Origin: Bacteroidales bacterium UBA3684
Lineage (GTDB): Bacteria; Bacteroidota; Bacteroidia; Bacteroidales; P3
Assembly (NCBI GenBank): GCA_002372855.1
Contig: DFIZ01000087.1
Location: 1-18,899 of the forward strand
Direction of reading: 5' to 3'
Length of the DNA stretch: 18,899 bases
Of this stretch, positions 7,722-13,574 are shown in pieces. The translations under genes were made by a program, and so were the position numbers. Position 1 is the stretch's first letter. Each line of letters starts with the position of its first letter. The notes beneath the pieces were generated by a model. The model saw only the letters and a program-made list of their open reading frames with translations, did not search any database and was not told the origin of the DNA.

Positions 7722-8360
7722 TTAGAGAGCGAAGCCGAGGCCGACAAACCAGCCGGAGGCTTTCAGGGTGGTGTCGTCAGCATCGGTGAGGTTCATGAGG
7801 CCCATGTTGTAGCCACCGAAAAGACGGAACTGGCGATAGCCAAGGTTGAGACCGAAGGTCAGGCCGATGTCGAACTTCTTCATGTTGCTGTCGTCGCCAT
7901 ACCAATCGAGCTCTTTACTGCCACCAAAACCGGCGATAGCACCTTCAGCAGTGGTCTTACCGTTGAGGGCCAGCGAGAAGGTGGGACCAACAAAAGCAGA
8001 AATGCGGATGTCGCTGTTGAGGTTCAGACCGTAGTTGAACAGCACGGGGATGTCAATCAGCATCTGGGTGTGGGTCACCTCGGAGGTAGCAGTGATACCA
8101 AAAACAGTAGCACCGTCCGAAACGGTCTTGGTGTTGTAACGGAAGTCGGCGCCAACGGCGACGTTGAGGTCACCGGTGAGGTTGATGTTGTAGTTGGCAC
8201 CCACAAAGAAACCGTTCAGGTCCATCTTGGAATCATTGCTGTTGTAGGTGGTGGTGAGGGTCGTAGGAGCATAACCCACATTCAGGGTCAACTGAGCGTT
8301 GGCCTTGCCGGCGAACAGCATGCAAGCTGCAACAGCCATAAATGCAAATACTTTTTTCAT
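7722..8360 (-). CDS. Outer-membrane beta-barrel protein (PorT/OMP_b-brl_2 type)
   Basis: A 212-residue protein with a clear signal peptide: M-K-K, hydrophobic core, and cleavage after A-N-A at residue 22, leaving Q-L-T-L-N. The mature chain has about eight amphipathic strands (for example L-N-G-F-F-V-G-A-N-Y-N-I-N, I-R-I-S-A-F-V-G-P-T-F and F-R-L-F-G-G-Y-N-M-G) and ends in G-F-A-L, close to the hydrophobic C-terminal ending expected of a barrel substrate for BAM. This is the usual size for a small Bacteroidota porin-like barrel. It is a single-gene unit with its own promoter and a strong terminator. Codon use is less GC-extreme than its neighbours, which may reflect high expression. Specific function cannot be assigned. 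Confidence 0.85.
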   Translation of the reverse strand: MKKVFAFMAVAACMLFAGKANAQLTLNVGYAPTTLTTTYNSNDSKMDLNGFFVGANYNINLTGDLNVAVGADFRYNTKTVSDGATVFGITATSEVTHTQMLIDIPVLFNYGLNLNSDIRISAFVGPTFSLALNGKTTAEGAIAGFGGSKELDWYGDDSNMKKFDIGLTFGLNLGYRQFRLFGGYNMGLMNLTDADDTTLKASGWFVGLGFAL

Positions 8361-8404
8361 CTTTTTTAGGTTTTTAGTTAATAATAAGGTTAATTAAATC
8401 GGTG

Positions 8405-8433
8405 CAAAATTACATACTTTCTTCCGTTGCAAA
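8405..8433 (-). promoter_or_regulatory. Predicted promoter of the OMP gene
   Basis: On the minus strand, TAATTTTG (8405-8412) fits TAnnTTTG. A TTTG (8430-8433) lies 17 nt upstream, slightly closer than the usual 19-21 nt. The leader would be about 40 nt and AT-rich, without a Shine-Dalgarno sequence. Confidence 0.55.
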
Positions 8434-8455
8434 CATTCACGGGCGCATTTGTTTT

Positions 8456-8473
8456 AAACACAACAGTGTTTAT
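8456..8473. promoter_or_regulatory. Small dyad upstream of the OMP promoter
   Basis: TAAACAC (8456-8462) and GTGTTTA (8467-8473) form a perfect 7-bp dyad with a 4-nt spacer. It sits just upstream of the -33 box of the OMP promoter, a position where an activator could bind. It could equally be chance; no repeat of the site was noticed elsewhere. Confidence 0.3.
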
Positions 8474-8508
8474 TTCCTTCCGCAGCACAGGGGACACCCC
8501 CTTTAGCG

Positions 8509-8547
8509 AAAAACAAAAAAACCTCCGGAGCAAGACTGCTCCAGAGG
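8509..8547 (-). terminator. Rho-independent terminator after rpmG-DUF4295
   Basis: On the minus strand, an 11-nt arm (8537-8547) pairs with its partner (8522-8532) across a 4-nt loop, with one mismatch. Six T follow (8516-8521), then G and more T. It lies 46 nt past the DUF4295 stop and ends that two-gene unit. Confidence 0.85.
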
Positions 8548-8593
8548 CCAAAACAAAAGCGTATGAAAAAAATTATTACCTTCGTAACGGTGA

Positions 8594-8749
8594 TTATTTC
8601 TTTTTCAGATACTCCTGCACATTGTCCGAGGGGACGATTTCCTCCTGGAAGACGTAGGCGTTGGTCTTGGGAGAACGAACCATGCGGATCACTTTTGCAT
8701 AGCTTTTACCAGTGCTGGTTTTCAGGGTAGCAACAACTTTCTTTGCCAT
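8594..8749 (-). CDS. DUF4295 family small protein (ribosomal-gene neighbour)
   Basis: A 51-residue basic protein beginning M-A-K-K-V-V-A-T-L-K and ending in K-K-K. It contains S-Y-A-K-V-I-R-M-V-R-S-P-K-T-N-A-Y, characteristic of the Bacteroidota DUF4295 family. In that phylum it is encoded next to L33, which suggests a ribosome-associated or translation role, although none is proven to my knowledge. It begins 20 nt after the rpmG stop. Unlike most genes here it has a clear Shine-Dalgarno sequence (AAGGAG, 9 nt before the ATG). A hairpin terminator follows. The usual next gene in many relatives, ftsY, is absent. Confidence 0.9.
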   Translation of the reverse strand: MAKKVVATLKTSTGKSYAKVIRMVRSPKTNAYVFQEEIVPSDNVQEYLKKK

Positions 8750-8758
8750 AGTTTATTT

Positions 8759-8764
8759 CTCCTT
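8759..8764 (-). promoter_or_regulatory. Shine-Dalgarno of the DUF4295 gene
   Basis: AAGGAG on the minus strand, 9 nt before the ATG at 8749. It is notable because other starts in this window have A-rich leaders without such a site. Confidence 0.7.
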
Positions 8765-8769
8765 ATCTT

Positions 8770-8958
8770 TTACTTGATTTCTTTGTGAACGGTCATTTTC
8801 TTCAAGAAGGGGTTGTACTTCTTGAGCTCGAGGCGCTCAGGAGTGTTCTTCTTGTTCTTGGTGGTGATGTAGCGGCTCATGCCGGGAACGCCGCTAGCCT
8901 TCTGTTCGGTGCACTCAAGGATGACTTGAACGCGTGCGTCTTTATTTTTCTTTGCCAT
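8770..8958 (-). CDS. rpmG: 50S ribosomal protein L33
   Basis: A 62-residue protein, [17 protein letters not shown], followed by the L33 core with [22 protein letters not shown] chose the ATG at 8958; an upstream in-frame start at 9033 would add an unlikely leader. Only one cysteine is present, so this is the zinc-independent form lacking the paired C-x-x-C motifs. It is co-transcribed with the DUF4295 gene. L28 (rpmB), often directly upstream in this phylum, is not found in the window. A good promoter lies about 90 nt upstream. Confidence 0.97.
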   Translation of the reverse strand: MAKKNKDARVQVILECTEQKASGVPGMSRYITTKNKKNTPERLELKKYNPFLKKMTVHKEIK

Positions 8959-9045
8959 GTCTTTATTGTTTTCAATTTCATAACCGATTGAATTCCAGGA
9001 GCGAAAGAGCATCACAATCGTCTCGTTGGCCATTCAAATCGGATG

Positions 9046-9076
9046 CAAAGATACAACTTTTTTTTCACCTGGCAAA
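9046..9076 (-). promoter_or_regulatory. Predicted rpmG promoter
   Basis: On the minus strand, TTTG (9073-9076), a 19-nt spacer and TATCTTTG (9046-9053) match the Bacteroidota consensus exactly. The untranslated leader to the rpmG ATG would be about 80 nt. Confidence 0.8.
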
Positions 9077-9117
9077 AAAAATCTCACTTTTTTGCATTTT
9101 TTTCATCCCCTACCCCT

Positions 9118-9193
9118 CTGTAGAGACGCGGCATGCCGCGTCTCCCGGTAGGCACACGTCGTCATTGAGACGCGGCATGCCGCGTCTCTACAG
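9118..9193. repeat. Paired perfect palindromes in inverted arrangement (BIME-like)
   Basis: Two identical 22-nt perfect palindromes, centred on GGCATGCC, lie at 9123-9144 and 9167-9188. Five flanking bases on the outer sides (CTGTA before the first, TACAG after the second) extend them to 27-nt perfect inverted repeats at 9118-9144 and 9167-9193 around a 22-nt spacer. The DNA can therefore form either two small hairpins or one long one. This resembles paired REP sequences. It lies between the divergent rpmG and pfkA units. Confidence 0.95.
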
Positions 9194-9260
9194 GGAGGGA
9201 AACATAACAACGGAACGAGGGCCAACTTTGCTAATAAAAGTTAAAAAAGCCGATTTTAAC

Positions 9261-9347
9261 CTTTCCAACAACCTATCAAATCCTATCGTGGTGGGAGTTG
9301 GTAGGGAGTTGGTAGGGAGTTGACAGGGGGTTAACTGGGAGTTTAGG
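9261..9347. repeat. Five tandem 11-nt units with a degenerate inverted arm
   Basis: Units GGGAGTTGGTA (9293-9303 and 9304-9314), GGGAGTTGACA (9315-9325), GGGGGTTAACT (9326-9336) and GGGAGTTTAGG (9337-9347) are in exact 11-nt register and decay rightwards. The preceding 9261-9287 carries degenerate units in the opposite orientation; for example, its reverse complement has TAGGTTGTTGG against TAGGGAGTTGG. The unit reads TAG in one frame. Confidence 0.8.
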
Positions 9348-9440
9348 GGTCACGGACTCGGGGCATGCACACGTCGGAGACGGGCGGAGGGAGGAAAAGA
9401 TTTTTTTTGCGTTTTTCGGACATCAATGAAAAAATATTTG

Positions 9441-9448
9441 TATATTTG
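9441..9448 (+). promoter_or_regulatory. Predicted pfkA -7 box
   Basis: TATATTTG fits TAnnTTTG and lies about 90 nt before the pfkA start. No TTTG occurs at the right spacing upstream. The nearest (9406-9409) is 31 nt away, so the -33 part is weak and the call is tentative. Confidence 0.5.
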
Positions 9449-9536
9449 TAGTCCGCTCCGCAGGCGGGCCATCGCCGTAATGGCATGTCGGCCAATGCGG
9501 TGCATAATAAATAAGGAATAACAATAAGTATAATAT

Positions 9537-10637
9537 ATGGCACTGAAACGAGTAATGGTACTGACCGGAGGCGGCGACTGCCCCGGGCTGAACGCGGTAA
9601 TCCGCGGCATCGTGAAGCGCGCCGCGCAGGCGAGCGACTGGGAGGTCATCGGCTGCGTGGAGTCGTTCAACGGCGTGCTGCGCGAGCCGACGGAGATCGT
9701 GATGCTCGACGAGAAAACCGTCGAGGGACTGCAGATACAGGGTGGCACCATACTGGGCACCACCAACAAGGGCGGCCCCTTTGCCTGGCCGGTGAAGAAC
9801 GCCGACGGCAGCTGGACCACCGTGGACCGCAGCGACGAGATGCTGCGCAAGCTGCAGTACATGGGCGTGGACGCCGTCATCAACATCGGTGGCGACGGCA
9901 GCCAACGCATCAGCCTCGGCCTCAGCAAGAAAGGGTTGAACATCGTGGGCGTGCCCAAGACCATCGACAACGACCTTTCGCTCACCGACTACACCTTCGG
10001 TTTCCAGACGGCCGTGCAGATTTGCACCGACGCCATCGACAAGCTCGTCACCACGGCGGCAAGCCACAACCGCGTGTTCATCCTCGAGGTGATGGGTCGC
10101 GACGCGGGCTGGATAGCCCTCCACTCGGCCATTGCCGGCGGCGCCGACGTGTGCCTCATTCCGGAGATACCCTACGACATCGACAAGGTGAAAGCCAAAA
10201 TCGAGCAGCGCTACAACAAACGCCGTGGCTACTGCATCATCGTCGTGGCCGAAGGCGCCATGCCCAAGGGCGGCACGGTGACCGGCACGGAGACCGGCGA
10301 GGTGGGCTACCAGCACGTCAAGCTGGGCGGCGTGGGCGAACAGCTGGCCGTCGACCTCAAGGCCGCGGGCGTGGAGCACGACATACGCTACACCATCCTG
10401 GGCCACCTGCAGCGCGGCGGCACCCCCATAGCCTTCGACCGTGTGCTGGCCACCGAGTTCGGCGTCCGCGCCATGGAGTTCGTCATGGAAGGCCGCTTCG
10501 GCCAGATGGTGGCCTACCACCACCCCGACGTGGTCGGCATACCCCTGGAGGAGGCCGTGCGCGAGCAGAACCTCGTCTGCCCCGACAGCCGGCTGGTGCA
10601 CACCGCCAAGGGCGTGGGCATCGAGTTCGGCGACTGA
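9537..10637 (+). CDS. pfkA: 6-phosphofructokinase, probably ATP-dependent
   Basis: A 366-residue cytoplasmic enzyme that phosphorylates fructose 6-phosphate to fructose 1,6-bisphosphate in glycolysis. Motifs in order are T-G-G-G-D-C-P-G-L-N-A-V-I-R (10-23), G-G-D-G-S (118-122), P-K-T-I-D-N-D (140-146) with the catalytic aspartate, M-G-R-D-A-G-W (186-192), P-E-I-P-Y-D (209-214) and L-Q-R-G-G-T-P near the C-terminal third. The glycine in G-G-D-G, matching E. coli Gly104, points to ATP; pyrophosphate-using enzymes usually have aspartate there. The lysine before T-I-D-N-D occurs in the long-type clades, so donor choice is a family-based inference. It has its own promoter, and purH follows from a separate promoter. 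Confidence 0.95.
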   Translation: MALKRVMVLTGGGDCPGLNAVIRGIVKRAAQASDWEVIGCVESFNGVLREPTEIVMLDEKTVEGLQIQGGTILGTTNKGGPFAWPVKNADGSWTTVDRSDEMLRKLQYMGVDAVINIGGDGSQRISLGLSKKGLNIVGVPKTIDNDLSLTDYTFGFQTAVQICTDAIDKLVTTAASHNRVFILEVMGRDAGWIALHSAIAGGADVCLIPEIPYDIDKVKAKIEQRYNKRRGYCIIVVAEGAMPKGGTVTGTETGEVGYQHVKLGGVGEQLAVDLKAAGVEHDIRYTILGHLQRGGTPIAFDRVLATEFGVRAMEFVMEGRFGQMVAYHHPDVVGIPLEEAVREQNLVCPDSRLVHTAKGVGIEFGD

Positions 10638-10678
10638 ACATCGACATACGAAATAGACGCTGTCGGCAAAAAAAGTTT

Positions 10679-10708
10679 TTTGCAGGACCGAAAAAAAGCG
10701 TATATTTG
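10679..10708 (+). promoter_or_regulatory. Predicted purH-mreB promoter
   Basis: TTTG (10679-10682), an 18-nt spacer and TATATTTG (10701-10708) fit the phylum consensus. The -33 box lies in the right half of an 8-bp dyad, GCAAAAAA (10666-10673) and TTTTTTGC (10676-10683), which could bind a regulator or be A/T-run coincidence. The leader would be about 80 nt. Confidence 0.7.
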
Positions 10709-10794
10709 CAATTTGCAACCATTGCACTGCGTGGCTGTTAATAGGCACGTAGACAATGGATTCTATAAAATATAGAATAAATAAAAACAATAAT

Positions 10795-12357
10795 ATGGAA
10801 CCCAAACGCATAAAATCAGCCCTCATCTCGGTCTTCTACAAGGACGGCCTGGAGGACATCGTTCGCGCACTCGACGCCCAGGGAGTGACCATCTACTCCA
10901 CCGGCGGCACCTACAAATTCATCCACGACCTCGGCATCGAACCCATCGCCGTGGAGAGCCTCACGGGCTATCCCTCCATCCTTGGCGGCCGCGTCAAAAC
11001 ACTGCACCCCAAGGTGTTCGGTGGCATCCTCTCGCGCCGCGACATGTACAGCGACGGCGAGCAACTGGCCGAATACGAAATTCCGGAGATCGACCTCGTC
11101 ATCGTCGACCTCTACCCCTTCGAGCAGACCGTGGCCAGCGGCGCCTCGGAGCAGGACATCATTGAGAAAATCGACATCGGCGGCATCAGCCTTATCCGCG
11201 CCGCTGCCAAGAACTTCAACGATGTCGTCATTGTTCCCGCCGTGGACTACTACGCCGAATTTCTGAAACTCTACCAGGAGCAGGACGGCTGCACCACCCT
11301 CGAGCAGCGCCACCGCTTCGCGACCTACGCGTTCAACGTCAGCTCGCATTACGACACCGCCATCCACGCCCACTTCATGGAAGTGGAGAACGGAGAACGG
11401 AGAACGGAGAACGACTGGCGCGGTCCTATTCTCTCCACTCTCCACTCTCCACTCTCCACTCCCCTGCGCTACGGCGAGAACCCCCACCAGAAGGGTGTCT
11501 TCTACGGCGACCTGGAGGGTTGCTTCGAGAAGCTCAACGGTAAGGAAATCAGCTATAACAACCTGGGCGACATCGACGCCGCCTGCGCCCTCATCGACGA
11601 CTTTGCGGGACAGACCGCCTTCGCCATCCTCAAGCACAACAACGCCTGCGGCATGGCCGTGCGCCCCACCCTGCTCGAGGCCTGGAAGGACGCCCTGGCC
11701 GGCGACCCCGTCAGCGCCTTCGGCGGCGTGCTCATCTGCAACCAGAAGGTGACCAAAGAGGTGGCCGACGAGATGCACAAGATTTTCTTCGAGGTATGCA
11801 TCGCCCCCGACTATGCCGACGACGCCCTCGAGGTGCTGCGCGGCAAAAAGAACCGCATCATCCTGCGCCGCAAGGCCTTCAAGATGGCCGACCCGATGTT
11901 CCGCTCCGTGCTCAACGGCGTGCTGGTCCAGGACCGCGACACCGTGGTGCCCACCGCCGAAGAGATGCAGAAGAGCGTCACCAGCACCAAGATAACGAAA
12001 GAGCAGGCCGAAGACCTGGCCTTCGCCACCATCCTCGTCAAACACACCAAGAGCAACGCCATCGTGCTCGCCAAGGGCCGTCAGCTCTACGCCAGCGGCA
12101 CGGGCCAGACCAGCCGCGTCGACGCCCTGCGCCAGGCCATCGCCAAAGCCAAGAGCTTCAACTTCGACCTCAACGGTGCCGTCATGGCCAGCGACGCCTT
12201 CTTCCCCTTCCCCGACTGCGTGGAGATAGCCCACGAGGCCGGCATCGTGGCCGTGGCCCATCCCGGCGGCAGCATCCACGACCAGGACAGCATCGACTTC
12301 TGCGAGAAGAACCACATGGGTATGGCAATAACAGGCAAGAGACACTTTAAACATTAA
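10795..12357 (+). CDS. purH: Bifunctional AICAR transformylase / IMP cyclohydrolase
   Basis: A 520-residue cytoplasmic enzyme catalysing the last two steps of IMP synthesis. I chose the ATG at 10795 (M-E-P-K-R-I-K) over 10756, because the N-terminal domain begins there. The cyclohydrolase domain shows S-T-G-G-T (35-39) and G-G-R-V-K-T-L-H-P-K-V-F-G-G (64-77). The transformylase domain shows R-Y-G-E-N-P-H-Q (225-232) and K-H-N-N-A-C-G (280-286), the latter holding the catalytic Lys-His pair, with H-P-G-G-S near the C-terminus. Residues about 197-222, the link between the domains, are encoded by a perfect heptad hairpin (11385-11459). This looks like an in-frame insertion or replacement. mreB starts 9 nt after the stop, as expected for this order. 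Confidence 0.98.
   Translation: MEPKRIKSALISVFYKDGLEDIVRALDAQGVTIYSTGGTYKFIHDLGIEPIAVESLTGYPSILGGRVKTLHPKVFGGILSRRDMYSDGEQLAEYEIPEIDLVIVDLYPFEQTVASGASEQDIIEKIDIGGISLIRAAAKNFNDVVIVPAVDYYAEFLKLYQEQDGCTTLEQRHRFATYAFNVSSHYDTAIHAHFMEVENGERRTENDWRGPILSTLHSPLSTPLRYGENPHQKGVFYGDLEGCFEKLNGKEISYNNLGDIDAACALIDDFAGQTAFAILKHNNACGMAVRPTLLEAWKDALAGDPVSAFGGVLICNQKVTKEVADEMHKIFFEVCIAPDYADDALEVLRGKKNRIILRRKAFKMADPMFRSVLNGVLVQDRDTVVPTAEEMQKSVTSTKITKEQAEDLAFATILVKHTKSNAIVLAKGRQLYASGTGQTSRVDALRQAIAKAKSFNFDLNGAVMASDAFFPFPDCVEIAHEAGIVAVAHPGGSIHDQDSIDFCEKNHMGMAITGKRHFKH
11385..11459. repeat. In-frame heptad hairpin inside purH
   Basis: Four perfect GGAGAAC heptads (11385-11412), a 19-nt loop (11413-11431) with a mini-dyad GACTG/CGGTC around GCG, then four perfect TCTCCAC heptads (11432-11459). 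Arms pair at five of seven positions per unit. The coding strand reads E-N-G-E-R-R-T-E-N, then L-S-T-L-H-S-P-L-S-T, between the two enzyme domains. Perfect unit copies suggest a young insertion, and the ileS copy is more worn. Confidence 0.95.
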
Positions 12358-12366
12358 TCAGTACAA

Positions 12367-13392
12367 ATGGGACTTTTATCATTCTTCAACCGCGAAGTAG
12401 CAATGGACCTTGGCACCGCCAACTCCATCGTCATATATAACGACCAGGTGGTCATCGACGAGCCCAGTATCGTCGCCTACGACCGCAACAACAACAAAAT
12501 TATCGCCGTCGGCAAGGAAGCCCAGCGCATGGACGGCCGCACGGACAACAAGAACATCGAGACCGTGCGCCCGCTGCGCGGAGGCGTCATCGCCGACTTC
12601 GAGATGGCCCAGCACCTCATCCGCGAGCTCATCGGCATGACCAACGTCAACCGTTCGTTCCTGCCGCCGTCGCTGCGCATGGTCATCTGCATCCCCAGCG
12701 GCATCACCAACGTCGAAGAGCGTGCCGTGCGCGAAAGCGCCGAGCAGGCCGGTGCCAAGGAGATACGCATGATCCATGAGCCCATGGCCGCCGCCATCGG
12801 TATCGGCATCGACGTGCTGCAACCCGAGGGCCACATGGTGGTCGACATCGGAGGCGGCACGGCCGAAATCGCCGTCATCTCCCTCGGCGGCATCGTCTGC
12901 AACAACTCCATCCGCGTGGCCGGCGACGTGTTCAACGACAACGTGGTGGACTACATGAAGCGCCAGCACAACATGATTATCGGTGTGCGTATGGCCGAGA
13001 AGGTGAAGATTGCCGTCGGCGCCGCCGTCAGCGAGCTGGCCGACCCGCCCGAGGACTTCCGCACCCTGGGCCGCGACCTGCTGACAGGCCTGCCCAAGGA
13101 AATCTCTGTCAACTACAAGGAGATTGCCCACGCCCTCGACCGCTCCATCGCCCAGATCGAGCAGGCCATCCTCGACACCCTCGCCGCCACGCCCCCCGAG
13201 CTGGCCGCCGATATCTACAAGACCGGCATCTACCTGGCCGGCGGCGGCGCCCTGCTGCGCGGCTTGGACCAGCGCGTCTCGAGCAAGACCAAACTGCAGG
13301 TGCACATCGCCGACGATCCCCTGCGCGCCGTCGCCCGCGGCACCGGCATCGCACTGAAGAACTTCAACAAGTTCTCCTTCCTCATCCGATAA
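12367..13392 (+). CDS. mreB: Rod-shape actin-like protein MreB
   Basis: A 341-residue bacterial actin that organises lateral cell-wall synthesis on the inner membrane. An amphipathic N-terminus (M-G-L-L-S-F-F) could bind membrane. Actin motifs are D-L-G-T-A-N (14-19, phosphate 1), H-E-P-M-A-A-A-I-G (137-145), D-I-G-G-G-T-A-E-I (160-168, phosphate 2) and L-A-G-G-G-A-L-L-R-G-L-D (290-301, adenosine). Length is normal. It is the second gene after purH. In relatives mreC, mreD, a PBP2 gene and rodA usually follow, but here a strong terminator comes 20 nt after the stop and an unrelated MFS gene is next. Confidence 0.98.
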   Translation: MGLLSFFNREVAMDLGTANSIVIYNDQVVIDEPSIVAYDRNNNKIIAVGKEAQRMDGRTDNKNIETVRPLRGGVIADFEMAQHLIRELIGMTNVNRSFLPPSLRMVICIPSGITNVEERAVRESAEQAGAKEIRMIHEPMAAAIGIGIDVLQPEGHMVVDIGGGTAEIAVISLGGIVCNNSIRVAGDVFNDNVVDYMKRQHNMIIGVRMAEKVKIAVGAAVSELADPPEDFRTLGRDLLTGLPKEISVNYKEIAHALDRSIAQIEQAILDTLAATPPELAADIYKTGIYLAGGGALLRGLDQRVSSKTKLQVHIADDPLRAVARGTGIALKNFNKFSFLIR

Positions 13393-13412
13393 CGCTTGTT
13401 GAAACCATAAGG

Positions 13413-13443
13413 GTCCTCCCGTACTCCGGGAGGACTTTTTTTT
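13413..13443 (+). terminator. Rho-independent terminator after mreB
   Basis: GTCCTCCC (13413-13420) and GGGAGGAC (13428-13435) form an 8-bp stem, extendable by one G-C pair, followed by a run of eight T (13436-13443). It ends the purH-mreB unit. Confidence 0.93.
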
Positions 13444-13464
13444 ATTCCGTTTCGTTTTTTTTTG

Positions 13465-13472
13465 TATCTTTG
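13465..13472 (+). promoter_or_regulatory. Predicted -7 box of the MFS gene
   Basis: TATCTTTG is a perfect -7 match, about 100 nt before the chosen ATG. No TTTG lies at the usual spacing upstream; the region is T-rich, so the -33 element is weak. Confidence 0.6.
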
Positions 13473-13524
13473 CATGCGAAACGAACGGGGCCTTGCGAAA
13501 GGCACCGTGCTGACAATCCGCTTG

Positions 13525-13571
13525 GTAGAGCGTACAACTCCAGAACCGAATTATTAACAAAAACGCTCTAC
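13525..13571 (+). promoter_or_regulatory. Inverted repeat abutting the MFS start codon
   Basis: GTAGAGCGT (13525-13533) and ACGCTCTAC (13563-13571) are perfect 9-nt inverted repeats 29 nt apart in the untranslated leader. The right arm ends three bases before the ATG at 13575. In RNA this stem would hold the start region, so it could limit translation. In DNA it could be a split operator. Confidence 0.5.
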
Positions 13572-13574
13572 ACT

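Larger units (their letters stand above)
8959..9536. other. Gene-free 578-nt divergent intergenic region
   Basis: No credible gene was found on either strand. The stretch holds the rpmG promoter (9046-9076), a paired palindrome element (9118-9193), an AT dyad GTTAAAA/TTTTAAC (9240-9246 and 9254-9260), an 11-nt tandem repeat element (9261-9347), and the pfkA -7 box (9441-9448). It separates rpmG (leftward) from pfkA (rightward). Confidence 0.8.

Noticed and set aside
9118..9193. Paired palindromes as a rho-independent terminator or CRISPR fragment
   Set aside because: No T run follows, the nearest genes point away on both sides, and two repeats in inverted order do not make a CRISPR array.
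8934..9323. A 129-codon plus-strand frame through the rpmG promoter region
   Set aside because: It crosses the rpmG promoter and the palindrome pair, lacks a promoter and start signals of its own, and shows no protein family features.
10816..12354. A 512-codon open frame opposite purH, plus similar long frames opposite dacB (14798-16540), glsB (16788-17894) and the lipoprotein (291-1412)
   Set aside because: All are antisense shadows of recognised genes, with compositions typical of reversed GC-rich codons and no start signals.
13520..13560. tRNA-like text: TTGGTAGAGC and CTCCAGA resemble the D arm and an anticodon loop of tRNA-Trp
   Set aside because: The anticodon stem does not pair, no acceptor stem or TTCGA T-loop follows, and the same bases form the leader inverted repeat. 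A remnant cannot be excluded but is not supported.
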